From Rhodoferax sp. (GTDB taxonomy: Bacteria; Pseudomonadota; Gammaproteobacteria; Burkholderiales; Burkholderiaceae_C): a DNA stretch of 17,320 nt. The DNA lies in NCBI GenBank assembly GCA_028711355.1, contig JAQTSL010000035.1, positions 1 through 17,320 on the forward strand, given 5' to 3'. This document shows, one piece after another, positions 6,620-14,311 of the stretch (positions are counted from its first letter, which is position 1; every line of letters begins with the position of its first letter). The position numbers were made by a program, and so were the translations under genes. Under the pieces are notes generated by a model. The model was given only the letters and a program-made list of their open reading frames with translations, was not told where the DNA came from and ran no database searches.

Positions 6620-7263
6620 ATTTATCGATGACGCGGTTTTTGACAACGCTGGCCATGGCGACCGGTTTGAGCGCCAGTCTGAGCGCCTGCTTTCCGGTGC
6701 TAGTGGGCGGTGCGGTGATGGGGGGCCTGGTGGCAACCGACCGACGCACCTCGGGCGCGCAATTGGAGGACGAAGGCATCGAGCTACGCGCGGCCAGCCG
6801 TATCCGTGACAACCTGGGTGAGCGGGTTCACGTCAACGTCAACAGTTACAACCGGCGCGTTCTGCTCACCGGTGAAGTGCCCAACGGGCAAGACACGCGA
6901 TTGGTCGAGCAGATCGTCTCAAGGGTTGAAAACGTGCAGTCGGTAGTTAACGAGCTGGCTGAACTGGGCGGCGCCACGTTGACACAGCGCTCGTCGGATG
7001 CGCTGGTGACGGGGCGTGTCAAAGCGGCGCTGGTGGATGCCAAGGATCTGTACGCCAACGCCTTCAAGGTAGTTACCGAGCGCGGCACCACGTACCTGAT
7101 GGGGCGTGTCACCCAGCGCGAGTCGGACCGGGCCACCGCCATCACCCGCTCGACCAGTGGTGTGCAAAAAGTGGTGCGCGTATTAGAGATCATTAGCGAA
7201 GACGAGTTGCGTCGTCTGCTGCCGCAACCGACCCCCGCGACCTCAGCGACACCGGCCAAGTAA
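6616..7263 (+). CDS. dolP: Outer membrane lipoprotein DolP (YraP), two BON domains
   Basis: 215 residues. The N-terminus is a lipoprotein signal ending in the lipobox LSAC with lipidated Cys25, predicting transport to the outer membrane. Two BON domains follow (about 55-120 and 125-195); typical pieces are VHVNVNSYNRRVLLTGEVPN and KVVTERGTTYLMGRVTQRES. DolP binds phospholipid and supports outer-membrane integrity in enterobacteria. The gene overlaps diaA by 4 bp, so the two are co-translated. Compared with E. coli (191 residues) it has a longer Pro/Ala/Thr-rich tail. Both the domain pattern and the yraN-diaA-dolP context agree. Confidence 0.93.
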   Translation: MNLSMTRFLTTLAMATGLSASLSACFPVLVGGAVMGGLVATDRRTSGAQLEDEGIELRAASRIRDNLGERVHVNVNSYNRRVLLTGEVPNGQDTRLVEQIVSRVENVQSVVNELAELGGATLTQRSSDALVTGRVKAALVDAKDLYANAFKVVTERGTTYLMGRVTQRESDRATAITRSTSGVQKVVRVLEIISEDELRRLLPQPTPATSATPAK

Positions 7264-7295
7264 CGATCACTTGGCCCCTTTGCGTTAACCAGTTG

Positions 7296-7331
7296 GGGTC
7301 AGAGCACGTCGCTACGCGAGTGATCTGACCC
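7296..7331. repeat. REP-like hairpin downstream of dolP
   Basis: GGGTCAGA (7296-7303) pairs with TCTGACCC (7324-7331), continued inward by CAC/GTG and CGC/GCG around a TAC loop, with small bulges. It starts about 30 bp after the dolP stop, between the convergent dolP and the dehydrogenase gene. There is no clean T-tract, so its use as a terminator is only possible. The core TTGGGGTCAGA recurs at 298-318 (minus strand). Confidence 0.55.
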
Positions 7332-7359
7332 ACAAGTTGACCCTGAAGCTTTAACCCGG

Positions 7360-7520
7360 AACACCGCGGAACCGGCTTTGCCGGGCCGCTGGTGTTGCCC
7401 GCTTGAGGGGGCTGAGGGTTGCGGCTCCAAGCCGGCCCGCGCAGGCTTGGACAATCCGAAGTGGCCGTGACGACGACACCGGCGCGGTCTGCAAGACACG
7501 CGCCGCCAGGCGCGGCTCAG
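7360..7520. repeat. GC-rich intergenic element, possibly a family repeat
   Basis: This non-coding stretch lies between convergent genes and contains CCGGC-TTT-GCCGG (7372-7384) and a CCGCTTGAGGGGG run (about 7400). GCCGGGCCGC also occurs in the pilT-pilU gap at 9805-9814. It resembles GC-rich intergenic repeats I associate with Comamonadaceae, but this is recognition from memory. No credible gene is visible here. Confidence 0.3.
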
Positions 7521-7528
7521 GGGTGGTG

Positions 7529-8446
7529 TTATCGCAATCTTTTGATCAGGCTGGAGGTGTCCCAGCGTCGCCCGCCCATGGTCTGGACATCGGCGTAAAA
7601 CTGGTCCACCAACGCAGTGACCGGCAGTTTGGCGCCATTGCGTCGCGCTTCGTCCAGCACCAGCCCCAGGTCTTTGCGCATCCAGTCCACGGCAAAGCCA
7701 AAGTCAAACTTGTCGGCCACCATGGTCTTGCCACGGTTGTCCATCTGCCAGCTCTGCGCCGCCCCTTTGCCAATCACGTCCAGCACCAGCTCCATGTCAA
7801 GTCCGGCTTGACCGCCAAACGCAATCGCCTCAGCCAGGCCCTGCATCAGGCCGGCGATGCAAATCTGGTTGACCATCTTGGCCAATTGCCCGGCACCGCT
7901 GTCACCCAGATAAGTAACCGCTTTTGAGAACGCCATTGCCACCGGCTGGGCCGCATCAAAGGCCGCGCGGTCACCGCCACACATCACCGTCAGCGCGCCG
8001 TTTTGCGCGCCCGCCTGGCCGCCCGACACCGGTGCATCGACAAACTGCAGACCGAGTGTTTTGGCTTGGGCGGACAACTCGCGCGCCACGTTGGCCGAAG
8101 CGGTGGTGTGATCGACAAAAATCACGCCCGGCTGCATACCGGCAAAAGCGCCGTCGGTGCCGAGCACGACACTGCGCAAGTCGTCGTCATTGCCAACACA
8201 GCAAAAAACCAGCTCGGCCCGGTGCACCGCCTGGCGTGGTGTGGCAGCTTGGCTTAACAAGGTTTTTTGGCCGTTAGCGCCCGTGTACTCTGCACACCAA
8301 GCTATTGCTTTAGAAGCGGTCCGGTTATAAACCGTGACCTGGTGGCCAGCGCAGGCCAGGTGGCCAGCCATCGGGTAACCCATCACCCCAAGCCCCAAAA
8401 AGGCGACGCGCCGGGTCGCTGTGGGCGCATACATTTTGCTGATCAT
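7529..8446 (-). CDS. NAD(P)-dependent beta-hydroxyacid dehydrogenase family protein
   Basis: 305 residues of the 3-hydroxyisobutyrate / tartronate-semialdehyde / glyoxylate reductase family. Visible: the Rossmann motif GLGVMGYPMA (18-27), the HTTAS segment (about 113-117), the substrate loop VDAPVSGGQAGAQNGALTVM (136-155) and GQLAKMVNQ with the catalytic Lys190. The C-terminus KDLGLVLDEARRNGAKLPV is typical. The exact substrate cannot be read from sequence. Start ATG 8446 has GGAG about 11 bases upstream; ATG 8434 is an alternative. Residues about 44-62 appear longer than the family norm and are encoded by an AT-richer stretch resembling one inside the GMC gene (see the repeat at 8261-8317). 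The gene stands alone, convergent with dolP. Confidence 0.92.
   Translation of the reverse strand: MISKMYAPTATRRVAFLGLGVMGYPMAGHLACAGHQVTVYNRTASKAIAWCAEYTGANGQKTLLSQAATPRQAVHRAELVFCCVGNDDDLRSVVLGTDGAFAGMQPGVIFVDHTTASANVARELSAQAKTLGLQFVDAPVSGGQAGAQNGALTVMCGGDRAAFDAAQPVAMAFSKAVTYLGDSGAGQLAKMVNQICIAGLMQGLAEAIAFGGQAGLDMELVLDVIGKGAAQSWQMDNRGKTMVADKFDFGFAVDWMRKDLGLVLDEARRNGAKLPVTALVDQFYADVQTMGGRRWDTSSLIKRLR
8261..8317 (-). repeat. Possible dispersed repeat inserted inside the dehydrogenase gene
   Basis: On the minus strand this reads CAATAGCTTGGTGTGCAGAG followed by TACACGGGCGCTAACGGCCA and an A-run. It is more AT-rich than the flanking codons and encodes a segment (about residues 44-62) that looks longer than in typical relatives. 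It shares ATAGCT, a GCA block, [A/C]GGGCG, GGC and AAAAAxCC in the same order with 15391-15455 in the GMC gene. Confidence 0.4.
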
Positions 8447-8515
8447 ATTTGGCTGAACTCCAAAAAAACTGTGAATCGGTTTAACCAGAGCCTGTCACTC
8501 AGGTCGAGGGGTGGA

Positions 8516-8610
8516 TCAGGGTAAATTTGTTCTCGCGCCAAGGCCTTGATTTACCGTCATTCCCGCCTGCGCGGGAATGACGAAGATCCCTGAGAACAAA
8601 TTTACCCTGA
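8516..8610. mobile_element. 95-bp MITE-like element with nested hairpin
   Basis: TCAGGGTAAATTTGTTCTC (8516-8534) is exactly inverted at 8592-8610, giving 19-bp perfect terminal repeats. Inside, CGTCATTCCCGC (8555-8566) and GCGGGAATGACG (8571-8582) form a perfect 12-bp stem with loop CTGC. It carries no coding sequence. It sits 13 bp beyond the pilU stop and upstream of the dehydrogenase gene, so transcripts ending or starting here would carry strong folds. It may serve as the pilTU transcription end. The CATTCCCGC/GCGGGAATG core resembles a hairpin common in proteobacterial intergenic repeats (from memory). Confidence 0.75.
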
Positions 8611-8623
8611 GGGTCTGAACAGT

Positions 8624-9760
8624 TTAAATAATCGCCATGTTTTCCGTGCCAGCGGCCAGGTTGGTGCTCTGGCCGCGCTTGCTGTTGAGCTTGATTTGCA
8701 GACGCAAATCATTGAGCGAGTCGGCATTGCGCAAGGCATCCTCGTAGGTGATCAGTTCGGCGTCGTAGGCGTCAAACAAGGCCTGATCAAAGGTTTGCAT
8801 GCCCAGGTTGCGGCTTTTCTTCATGATCTCCTTGATGCTCGACACATCGCCCTTGAAGATCAGGTCGGAGATCAGCGGCGAGTTGAGCATGATCTCGACC
8901 ATCGCCACCCGGCCCTTGCCGTCCTGTTTGGGGACCAGCCGCTGCGACACCAGGGCTTTGAGGTTCAGCGACAAGTCCATCAGCAACTGGTTGCGCCGTT
9001 CCTCGGGGAAAAAGTTGACGATCCGGTCAAGCGCCTGGTTGGCACTGTTGGCGTGCAGCGTGGCGACGCACAAATGCCCGGTTTCAGCGAACGCCACCGC
9101 GTGCTCCATAGTCTCGCGGTCGCGGATTTCGCCCATCAAAATCACATCCGGCGCCTGGCGCAAGGTGTTTTTCAGCGCGGCATCCCAAGAGTCGGTGTCA
9201 ATGCCCACTTCACGCTGTGTGACCACACAATTTTTGTGCGCATGGACAAACTCGATCGGGTCCTCGATGGTGATGATGTGACCATAGGTGGTCTCGTTGC
9301 GCCAGTCAATCATGGCCGCCAGAGTGGTCGATTTACCCGAGCCGGTGCCACCGACCATGATGCACAGACCCCGTTTTGCGTTGATGATTTCTTTGAGCAC
9401 CTGGGGCATGCCCATTTTGTCCAGATTCGGCAGCACACTGGGAATGGTGCGCAGCACCATGCCGACCTTGCTTTGCTGCATGAAGGCGTTGACCCGAAAA
9501 CGCCCCAGCCCTGGCGGCGCAATGGCAAAGTTGCACTCTTTGGTGCGCTCAAATTCGGCCACCTGCTTGTCGCTCATGATGGCGCGCGCCAGCGCCAGGG
9601 TGTGGGTGCCGTTGAGCGCCTGCGGCGACACCTTGGTCATCTTGCCATCGACCTTCATGGCAGGAGGAAATTCGGCGGTAATGAACAAGTCACTGCCGCC
9701 GCGCCCGACCATCAGCTTGAGCAGGTCGGTGATAAGTGTGCTTGCTTGATCGCGTTCCAT
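8624..9760 (-). CDS. pilU: Type IV pilus retraction ATPase PilU
   Basis: 378 residues, the PilT-like hexameric ATPase that assists PilT in pilus depolymerisation at the inner-membrane base. Visible: the N-terminal PAS-like part with GGSDLFITAEFPPAMKVDG; Walker A GGTGSGKST (137-145); the Asp box IEDPIEFVH (about 165-173); Walker B VILMGEIRD (206-214); and the His box TLHANSANQALDR. The C-terminal tail after FDQALF is longer than in PilT and typical of PilU. It follows pilT on the same strand after a 121-bp gap that contains a GC-rich element, so the two may be co-transcribed with modulated downstream expression. The start ATG at 9760 is consistent with MERDQAS of the family. Confidence 0.96.
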   Translation of the reverse strand: MERDQASTLITDLLKLMVGRGGSDLFITAEFPPAMKVDGKMTKVSPQALNGTHTLALARAIMSDKQVAEFERTKECNFAIAPPGLGRFRVNAFMQQSKVGMVLRTIPSVLPNLDKMGMPQVLKEIINAKRGLCIMVGGTGSGKSTTLAAMIDWRNETTYGHIITIEDPIEFVHAHKNCVVTQREVGIDTDSWDAALKNTLRQAPDVILMGEIRDRETMEHAVAFAETGHLCVATLHANSANQALDRIVNFFPEERRNQLLMDLSLNLKALVSQRLVPKQDGKGRVAMVEIMLNSPLISDLIFKGDVSSIKEIMKKSRNLGMQTFDQALFDAYDAELITYEDALRNADSLNDLRLQIKLNSKRGQSTNLAAGTENMAII

Positions 9761-9785
9761 AATGGTTCCTATCTAAAACGTTCGA

Positions 9786-9875
9786 GAGGGGGGGAGCGTT
9801 TCGGCGCCGGGCCGCCCCAAGCCGAAACAACCCCCTTGGGGGGGCAGCGCAGTACATGAAATGACAAGCGTGGGG
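9786..9875. repeat. GC-rich inverted-repeat element between pilT and pilU
   Basis: GTTTCGGC (9798-9805) is inverted at 9821-9828 (GCCGAAAC), followed by CCCCCTTGGGGG (about 9831-9842) as a second hairpin, then GGCAGCGCAG and an AT-poor end. This fills the 121-bp space 9761-9881. It reads like a recurring Comamonadaceae intergenic element (from memory). It may fold in the pilTU transcript and reduce or stabilise part of it. Confidence 0.45.
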
Positions 9876-9881
9876 GCACGA

Positions 9882-10925
9882 TCAGCCTGGGAAGTTCTCG
9901 GGTGTCTTGGCCTTGGTACGGGCTCCGGCCGGCGTGATGATGTTGCGCCGCACCAGGTCGGTCAGGTTCTGGTCGAGCGTTTGCATGCCTACGCTATTGC
10001 CGGTCTGGATGCTTGAATACATCTGCGCCACCTTGGCTTCGCGGATCAAATTGCGAATGGCGTTGGTGCCGAGCATGATCTCGTGCGCCGCCACCCGGCC
10101 GCTGCCGTCCTTGGTTTTGCACAGCGCCTGCGAGATGACAGCCTGCAGCGACTCGCTCAGCATGGCCCGGATCATTTCCTTTTCTTCCCCCGGAAAAACG
10201 TCAATGATCCGGTCGATGGTCTTGGCCGCACTGCTGGTGTGCAGCGTGCCAAACACCAGGTGGCCGGTTTCAGCGGCGGTCATGGCCAGGCGGATGGTTT
10301 CGAGGTCACGCATTTCACCCACCAGAATCGCATCCGGGTCTTCACGCAGGGCCGAGCGCAAGGCGGCGGCAAAGCTCTGCGTGTGCGGCCCGACCTCACG
10401 CTGATTGATCAGGCATTTTTTCGGTATGTGGACAAATTCAATTGGGTCTTCGACCGTCAAAATGTGACCAAACTCGTTTTCATTGAGGTAGTTGACCATC
10501 GCCGCCAGCGTGGTGGATTTGCCCGAACCGGTTGGGCCGGTGACCAGCACCATGCCGCGCGGCTTTAACGCCAGGTCGGCAAAAATTTTGGGGCATTTCA
10601 GCTCCTCCAGCGTCAAAATCTTGCTCGGGATGGTCCGAAATACCGCACCCGCACCGCGTTGCTGGTTAAAGGCATTGACCCGGAACCGCGCCAGACCGTC
10701 AATTTCGAACGAAAAGTCAATTTCCAGAAACTCTTCGTAATGTTTGCGCTGCGAATCGTTCATGATGTCATACGTCATGGCGTGCACCTGCTTGTGGTCC
10801 AGCGCCTCGATATTCAGGCGGCGCACATCACCATGCACCCGGATCATGGGCGGCAGCCCGGCCGACAGGTGCAAGTCCGAGGCCTTGTTTTTGACGCTAA
10901 AAGCCAGCAACTGGGTAATATCCAT
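9882..10925 (-). CDS. pilT: Type IV pilus retraction ATPase PilT
   Basis: 347 residues, the standard PilT length. PilT powers retraction of type IV pili for twitching motility and DNA uptake. Visible: N-terminal MDITQLLAFSVKNKASDLHL, Walker A GPTGSGKST (130-138), the Asp box VEDPIEFVH (158-166), Walker B AILVGEMRD (199-207), the His box TLHTSSAAKTIDR and the retraction-linked C-terminal AIRNLIRE motif. ATG 10925 is chosen because GGGGA (10932-10936) lies at proper spacing; the frame is open far upstream, but that DNA belongs to yggS on the other strand. It is divergent from yggS with 39 bp between starts, a common proteobacterial arrangement, and lies upstream of pilU. Confidence 0.97.
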   Translation of the reverse strand: MDITQLLAFSVKNKASDLHLSAGLPPMIRVHGDVRRLNIEALDHKQVHAMTYDIMNDSQRKHYEEFLEIDFSFEIDGLARFRVNAFNQQRGAGAVFRTIPSKILTLEELKCPKIFADLALKPRGMVLVTGPTGSGKSTTLAAMVNYLNENEFGHILTVEDPIEFVHIPKKCLINQREVGPHTQSFAAALRSALREDPDAILVGEMRDLETIRLAMTAAETGHLVFGTLHTSSAAKTIDRIIDVFPGEEKEMIRAMLSESLQAVISQALCKTKDGSGRVAAHEIMLGTNAIRNLIREAKVAQMYSSIQTGNSVGMQTLDQNLTDLVRRNIITPAGARTKAKTPENFPG

Positions 10926-10964
10926 TTCAAATCCCCATTCCATGTTTGTTACGCTATCAGCATT

Positions 10965-11660
10965 ATGACGACGATTCAGACCCAACTTGAGCGCGTCCAG
11001 GCGCGCATCCAGAATGCTTGCCACGCAGCCGGGCGGCCCGCCGACGCGGTCACGTTGCTGGCGGTTTCCAAGACCTTTGGGCCGGATGCGGTAGCCGCGG
11101 CGTTTGCCGCCGGACAAACCGCCTTTGGCGAAAACTACCTTCAGGAAGCGGTGCAAAAAATCACTGCGTTGCGCCATCTGCCGCTGGTCTGGCACTGTAT
11201 TGGCCCGATCCAGAGCAACAAGACGCGCCTGGTGGCTGAACACTTTGACTGGGTTCAGACCATTGACCGGCTGAAAATTGCGCAACGCCTGAGCCAGCAG
11301 CGCCCGGCCCACTTGCCGCCGTTGCAGGTGTGTATTCAGGTGAATGTCGATGGTGGACCGACCAAATCCGGCGTGCCACCGAATGAGGCCTTGGCGCTCG
11401 CCCGCGACGTTGCCGTTTTGCCCCATTTGCGCCTGCGCGGCCTCATGTGCATCCCCGAGCCTGCTACTGATGTTGAAGCGGCTTGTGCAGTATTCAAACG
11501 GGCTACAGACCTTTTTGACACCATAAATCAGACCGGTCTGGCGCTCGACACGCTGTCGATGGGCATGAGCGCCGACCTGGAAGCTGCGATCGCCTCAGGC
11601 AGTACCTTGGTGCGTGTCGGCAGCGCCATCTTTGGCCAGCGCAGCTATGTTGTCGGGTAA
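10965..11660 (+). CDS. PLP homeostasis protein YggS/PipY (YBL036C family)
   Basis: 231 residues of the fold-type III, alanine-racemase-like barrel family that binds pyridoxal 5'-phosphate and keeps vitamin B6 and amino-acid pools balanced; no catalytic reaction is established. Visible: LLAVSKT with the PLP Lys36, AFGENYLQEA, WHCIGPIQSNKT, VNVDGGPTKSGV, GLMCIPEP and the phosphate-binding LSMGMSADLEAAIASGSTLVRVGSAIFG in parts. Start ATG 10965 gives the family N-terminus MTTIQTQL; the open frame upstream (to 10659) overlaps pilT and is rejected. Paired divergently with pilT. The last 66 bp overlap the convergent GGDEF-EAL gene. Confidence 0.95.
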   Translation: MTTIQTQLERVQARIQNACHAAGRPADAVTLLAVSKTFGPDAVAAAFAAGQTAFGENYLQEAVQKITALRHLPLVWHCIGPIQSNKTRLVAEHFDWVQTIDRLKIAQRLSQQRPAHLPPLQVCIQVNVDGGPTKSGVPPNEALALARDVAVLPHLRLRGLMCIPEPATDVEAACAVFKRATDLFDTINQTGLALDTLSMGMSADLEAAIASGSTLVRVGSAIFGQRSYVVG

Positions 11661-14219
11661 CGGCGCTGGGCGACCAAACAGGTAACCCTGGTAGTGCTGG
11701 CAGCCCAGCGCCAGCAGCGCGTCGCGCTGGGCCGACTGCTCAACCCCTTCGGCGATTACGTCCAGTTGCAGGCTCTCACCCAGGCTGATGATGGCGCGGA
11801 TGATGCTGGCGTCTTGCGCTTGCGTCAGCATATCGCGGACAAAGCCCTGGTCAATTTTGAGCTGGGTCAGCGGCAGGTACCGCAGCATCGCCAGCGACGA
11901 ATAACCGGTGCCAAAATCATCCAGCGACAGTTGCACGCCCAGGCTACGCAGGTCGTGCATTTTCTGCACCACGTCGTTCACGTCATCGACCAACTGGCTT
12001 TCGGTCAGCTCCAGTTCCAACTGCGTCGCGTTGGCGCCAGTTTCCAGCAAAACGGCGCGCACCCGCGCGACAAAGTCCTTTTGCCGGAACTGTTGCGCAC
12101 TGACGTTGACCGCAATGGTCCAGCCGTTTTGCGGTGCAGCGCCCTGCCAGCGCACCAACTGCTGGCAAGCGGTTTGCATCACCCAGTGCCCCAGCGGCAG
12201 GATGGCGCCACAGGCTTCGGCAGCAGGAATAAAGTGGGCAGGTGGCACCAGACCGCGCTCGGGGTGCTGCCAGCGCACCAGCGCTTCGTAGCCCAGCAAT
12301 TGGCCAGTTGCGTTCACTTGTGGCTGGTAGTACAGCAAAAACTCCTGTTGCTGCAGGGCTCGATGCAAGTCGTTTTCAAGTGCAAAGCGCGCCACCACCC
12401 GGGCTTGCATGTCGGGGTTGAAAAAGCGCAGCGTGTTGCGCCCGGCGGCCTTGGCCTGAAACATCGCCAAGTCGGCTTGTTTGAGCAGTTCGTCACGCGC
12501 CAGCGTGTCCTGGTTGATCAACGCCACGCCGATGCTGACGCTGCACTGGCAAGTCTTGCCAGCCAGCAGGTAAGGCTGCGCCAGACGCGCCAGAATCTTG
12601 TCGCCGATCTGCTGCGCCAGGCGTGCCGCCTCTTCAGGGCGTGCATCCAGATCGGTCAGCACCACCACAAATTCATCACCCCCCAAACGACCCAGCGTGT
12701 CTTGCGCGCGCAGGCACGCCTGCAAGCGGGTAGCAATCTCTTGCAGCAGCAGGTCGCCCGCGTCGTGGCCCAGCGTGTCGTTGACATCCTTGAAATTGTC
12801 CACATCGACAAACATCAACGCGCCACCCTGGGGCTTGCGCTGCACGCTGGCCAGCACCTGCTGCAGCCGGTCTTGCAGCAAGCGGCGGTTGGGCAGATGG
12901 GTCAGAGGGTCGTAGAAGGCCAGTTGGTAAATGGTTTCTTCGCTCTGCTTGCGGGTGGTGATGTCGGTCGAAATACCGCACAACGCGTAAATGCGTCCAT
13001 CGGCATGGCGCAGCGGCAGCTTGACCGACCAAAACACGCGCTGCTGCCCGGTGGCGGTGATTCTGGTTTCTTCCTCTTCGACGCGTTCGCCGCGCTCGGT
13101 CACCTTCAGGTCATTGAGCTGAAACTTGCGCGCCGTATCCACCTCAAGAAACGCGTCATCACGCTGGCCCACAATGTCGTGTGCCGGTCGTCCAAAACTG
13201 GCGCAGACGGTCTGGTTGACGTACTGGTAGCGCAGGTCCAGGTCCTTGATGTAAATCGCCGCATCGACACCGTTCAAAATGGTGTTGAGTTGGTCCTGAC
13301 TGGCGCGCAAATTTGATGTTTTCAAGGCCACCTGGCGTCTGAGCCAATGAGCCGCCCACAGTGCACCCGACAACCCCAGCAGCAGCAGCGCCAGCGCCCA
13401 CGCCAGCCAGTTGGGCAGCACCACCCGCGGTGGCGTCTGCAGCCACTGATCCAGCGCCTTTGCGTAGGGCGAATCGTCGCGTGCCTGCCAGGCTTTCAGG
13501 TGGCTGTCGATCGCCTGCAGCAGATCAGCGTTGCGGTTTTTCGGGGTGGCGAAAAACAACTGCGCTGGCATGAACACAATCGAGGTGTTTTCCAGTTGGA
13601 GCTCGTTGGCCTTTTGGTGGCCATAAAACCGGTTGGCGGCGACCGCATTGACCTGGCGCGCCGCTGCCATCGCAAAGCCCTGCTCAAAAGAATTTACCGC
13701 AACCAATTCAGAGGTCACGCCAAAACTTGCCAGCAGGTCATTCAAAAAACCGGCCTGTACCGAGCCTTTGAGGACGGCAACCCGCTTGCCGGCCAGGTCC
13801 AGCACCGAACTGATCGACTCGGCCTTGTGCTTGTAAAGTTGCGACCAACTCGCCAGCGCCGGGATGGTATGAAAGTCGAAATCTTGCGCTCGCGCTGCGG
13901 TGTAGGCCACGTCGGGCATCAGGTCGAGCTGGCCGTCTTGCAAGGCGTCCAGGCAGTCCTGCCATTCACACACCGTGGGCACCAGCGTCCAGCCTTCTTG
14001 CGCGGCGATGGCCACCAGTACGTCACCCAGAATGCCGCTGGGTTGACCGTCTTTTTTGGCAAAAATTTTGGGTGGATTGGCATACACGCCGACCCGTACC
14101 TCGCGCATGGCGGCCTGCGCCAGTCCCGCCCACAAGACAGCCATCAGCAAGCCGGTCACGAGCCCGGTTGCGTAGGCGTAACTCCGTCGTTTGCTTCTTG
14201 CAGGCAGAATTTGGGCCAT
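11595..14219 (-). CDS. Periplasmic solute-binding sensor - PAS - GGDEF - EAL protein
   Basis: 874 residues from ATG 14219 (a TTG at 14309 would add 30). Order: signal sequence (about 1-37, ending AGLAQA); an SBP_bac_3-like ligand-binding domain (about 38-265) in the periplasm; a membrane helix (about 270-293); a PAS domain (about 310-420, ending GISTDITTRKQSE); GGDEF (motif near 511-515); and EAL (EALVRW near 643). The cyclase half keeps GGDEF and an RAQD product-inhibition site five residues before it. The phosphodiesterase half keeps EALVRW, NVSA, ELTES, DDFGTGYSS, KID and EGVE, so both activities could be intact. It probably adjusts c-di-GMP in response to a periplasmic small molecule, perhaps an amino acid. 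The C-terminal ~20 residues after YLFGRPAPL lie over the convergent yggS end. The neighbouring pilus retraction genes make surface behaviour a plausible output (inference). Confidence 0.95.
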   Translation of the reverse strand: MAQILPARSKRRSYAYATGLVTGLLMAVLWAGLAQAAMREVRVGVYANPPKIFAKKDGQPSGILGDVLVAIAAQEGWTLVPTVCEWQDCLDALQDGQLDLMPDVAYTAARAQDFDFHTIPALASWSQLYKHKAESISSVLDLAGKRVAVLKGSVQAGFLNDLLASFGVTSELVAVNSFEQGFAMAAARQVNAVAANRFYGHQKANELQLENTSIVFMPAQLFFATPKNRNADLLQAIDSHLKAWQARDDSPYAKALDQWLQTPPRVVLPNWLAWALALLLLGLSGALWAAHWLRRQVALKTSNLRASQDQLNTILNGVDAAIYIKDLDLRYQYVNQTVCASFGRPAHDIVGQRDDAFLEVDTARKFQLNDLKVTERGERVEEEETRITATGQQRVFWSVKLPLRHADGRIYALCGISTDITTRKQSEETIYQLAFYDPLTHLPNRRLLQDRLQQVLASVQRKPQGGALMFVDVDNFKDVNDTLGHDAGDLLLQEIATRLQACLRAQDTLGRLGGDEFVVVLTDLDARPEEAARLAQQIGDKILARLAQPYLLAGKTCQCSVSIGVALINQDTLARDELLKQADLAMFQAKAAGRNTLRFFNPDMQARVVARFALENDLHRALQQQEFLLYYQPQVNATGQLLGYEALVRWQHPERGLVPPAHFIPAAEACGAILPLGHWVMQTACQQLVRWQGAAPQNGWTIAVNVSAQQFRQKDFVARVRAVLLETGANATQLELELTESQLVDDVNDVVQKMHDLRSLGVQLSLDDFGTGYSSLAMLRYLPLTQLKIDQGFVRDMLTQAQDASIIRAIISLGESLQLDVIAEGVEQSAQRDALLALGCQHYQGYLFGRPAPLPDNIAALAKDGAADTHQGTA

Positions 14220-14311
14220 GTCAGTCACAGGTCTAAAAAGTGTCGCGATTGTCTTCCAGATGGCGCTGGTCGCCAACACTGCACGCTTACCAATGTAATA
14301 ATTTGGCAACT

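Noticed and set aside
8516..8610. CRISPR-like or terminator-only reading of the palindromic stretch
   Set aside because: There is a single unit with no repeat-spacer periodicity, and no T-tract follows the 12-bp hairpin, so neither CRISPR nor a classical intrinsic terminator is supported.
8696..9859. 387-codon open frame antisense to pilU
   Set aside because: Shadow of PilU: no recognisable domain and His/Arg/Gln-rich composition.
10926..11426. Long N-terminal extension of pilT antisense to yggS
   Set aside because: PilT begins MDITQLL with a good ribosome binding site; the extension is only an open frame over yggS.
11694..13316. 540-codon open frame antisense to the GGDEF-EAL gene
   Set aside because: High-GC shadow frame; its protein is low-complexity Gln/Arg/His-rich and the opposite strand has a fully recognisable protein.
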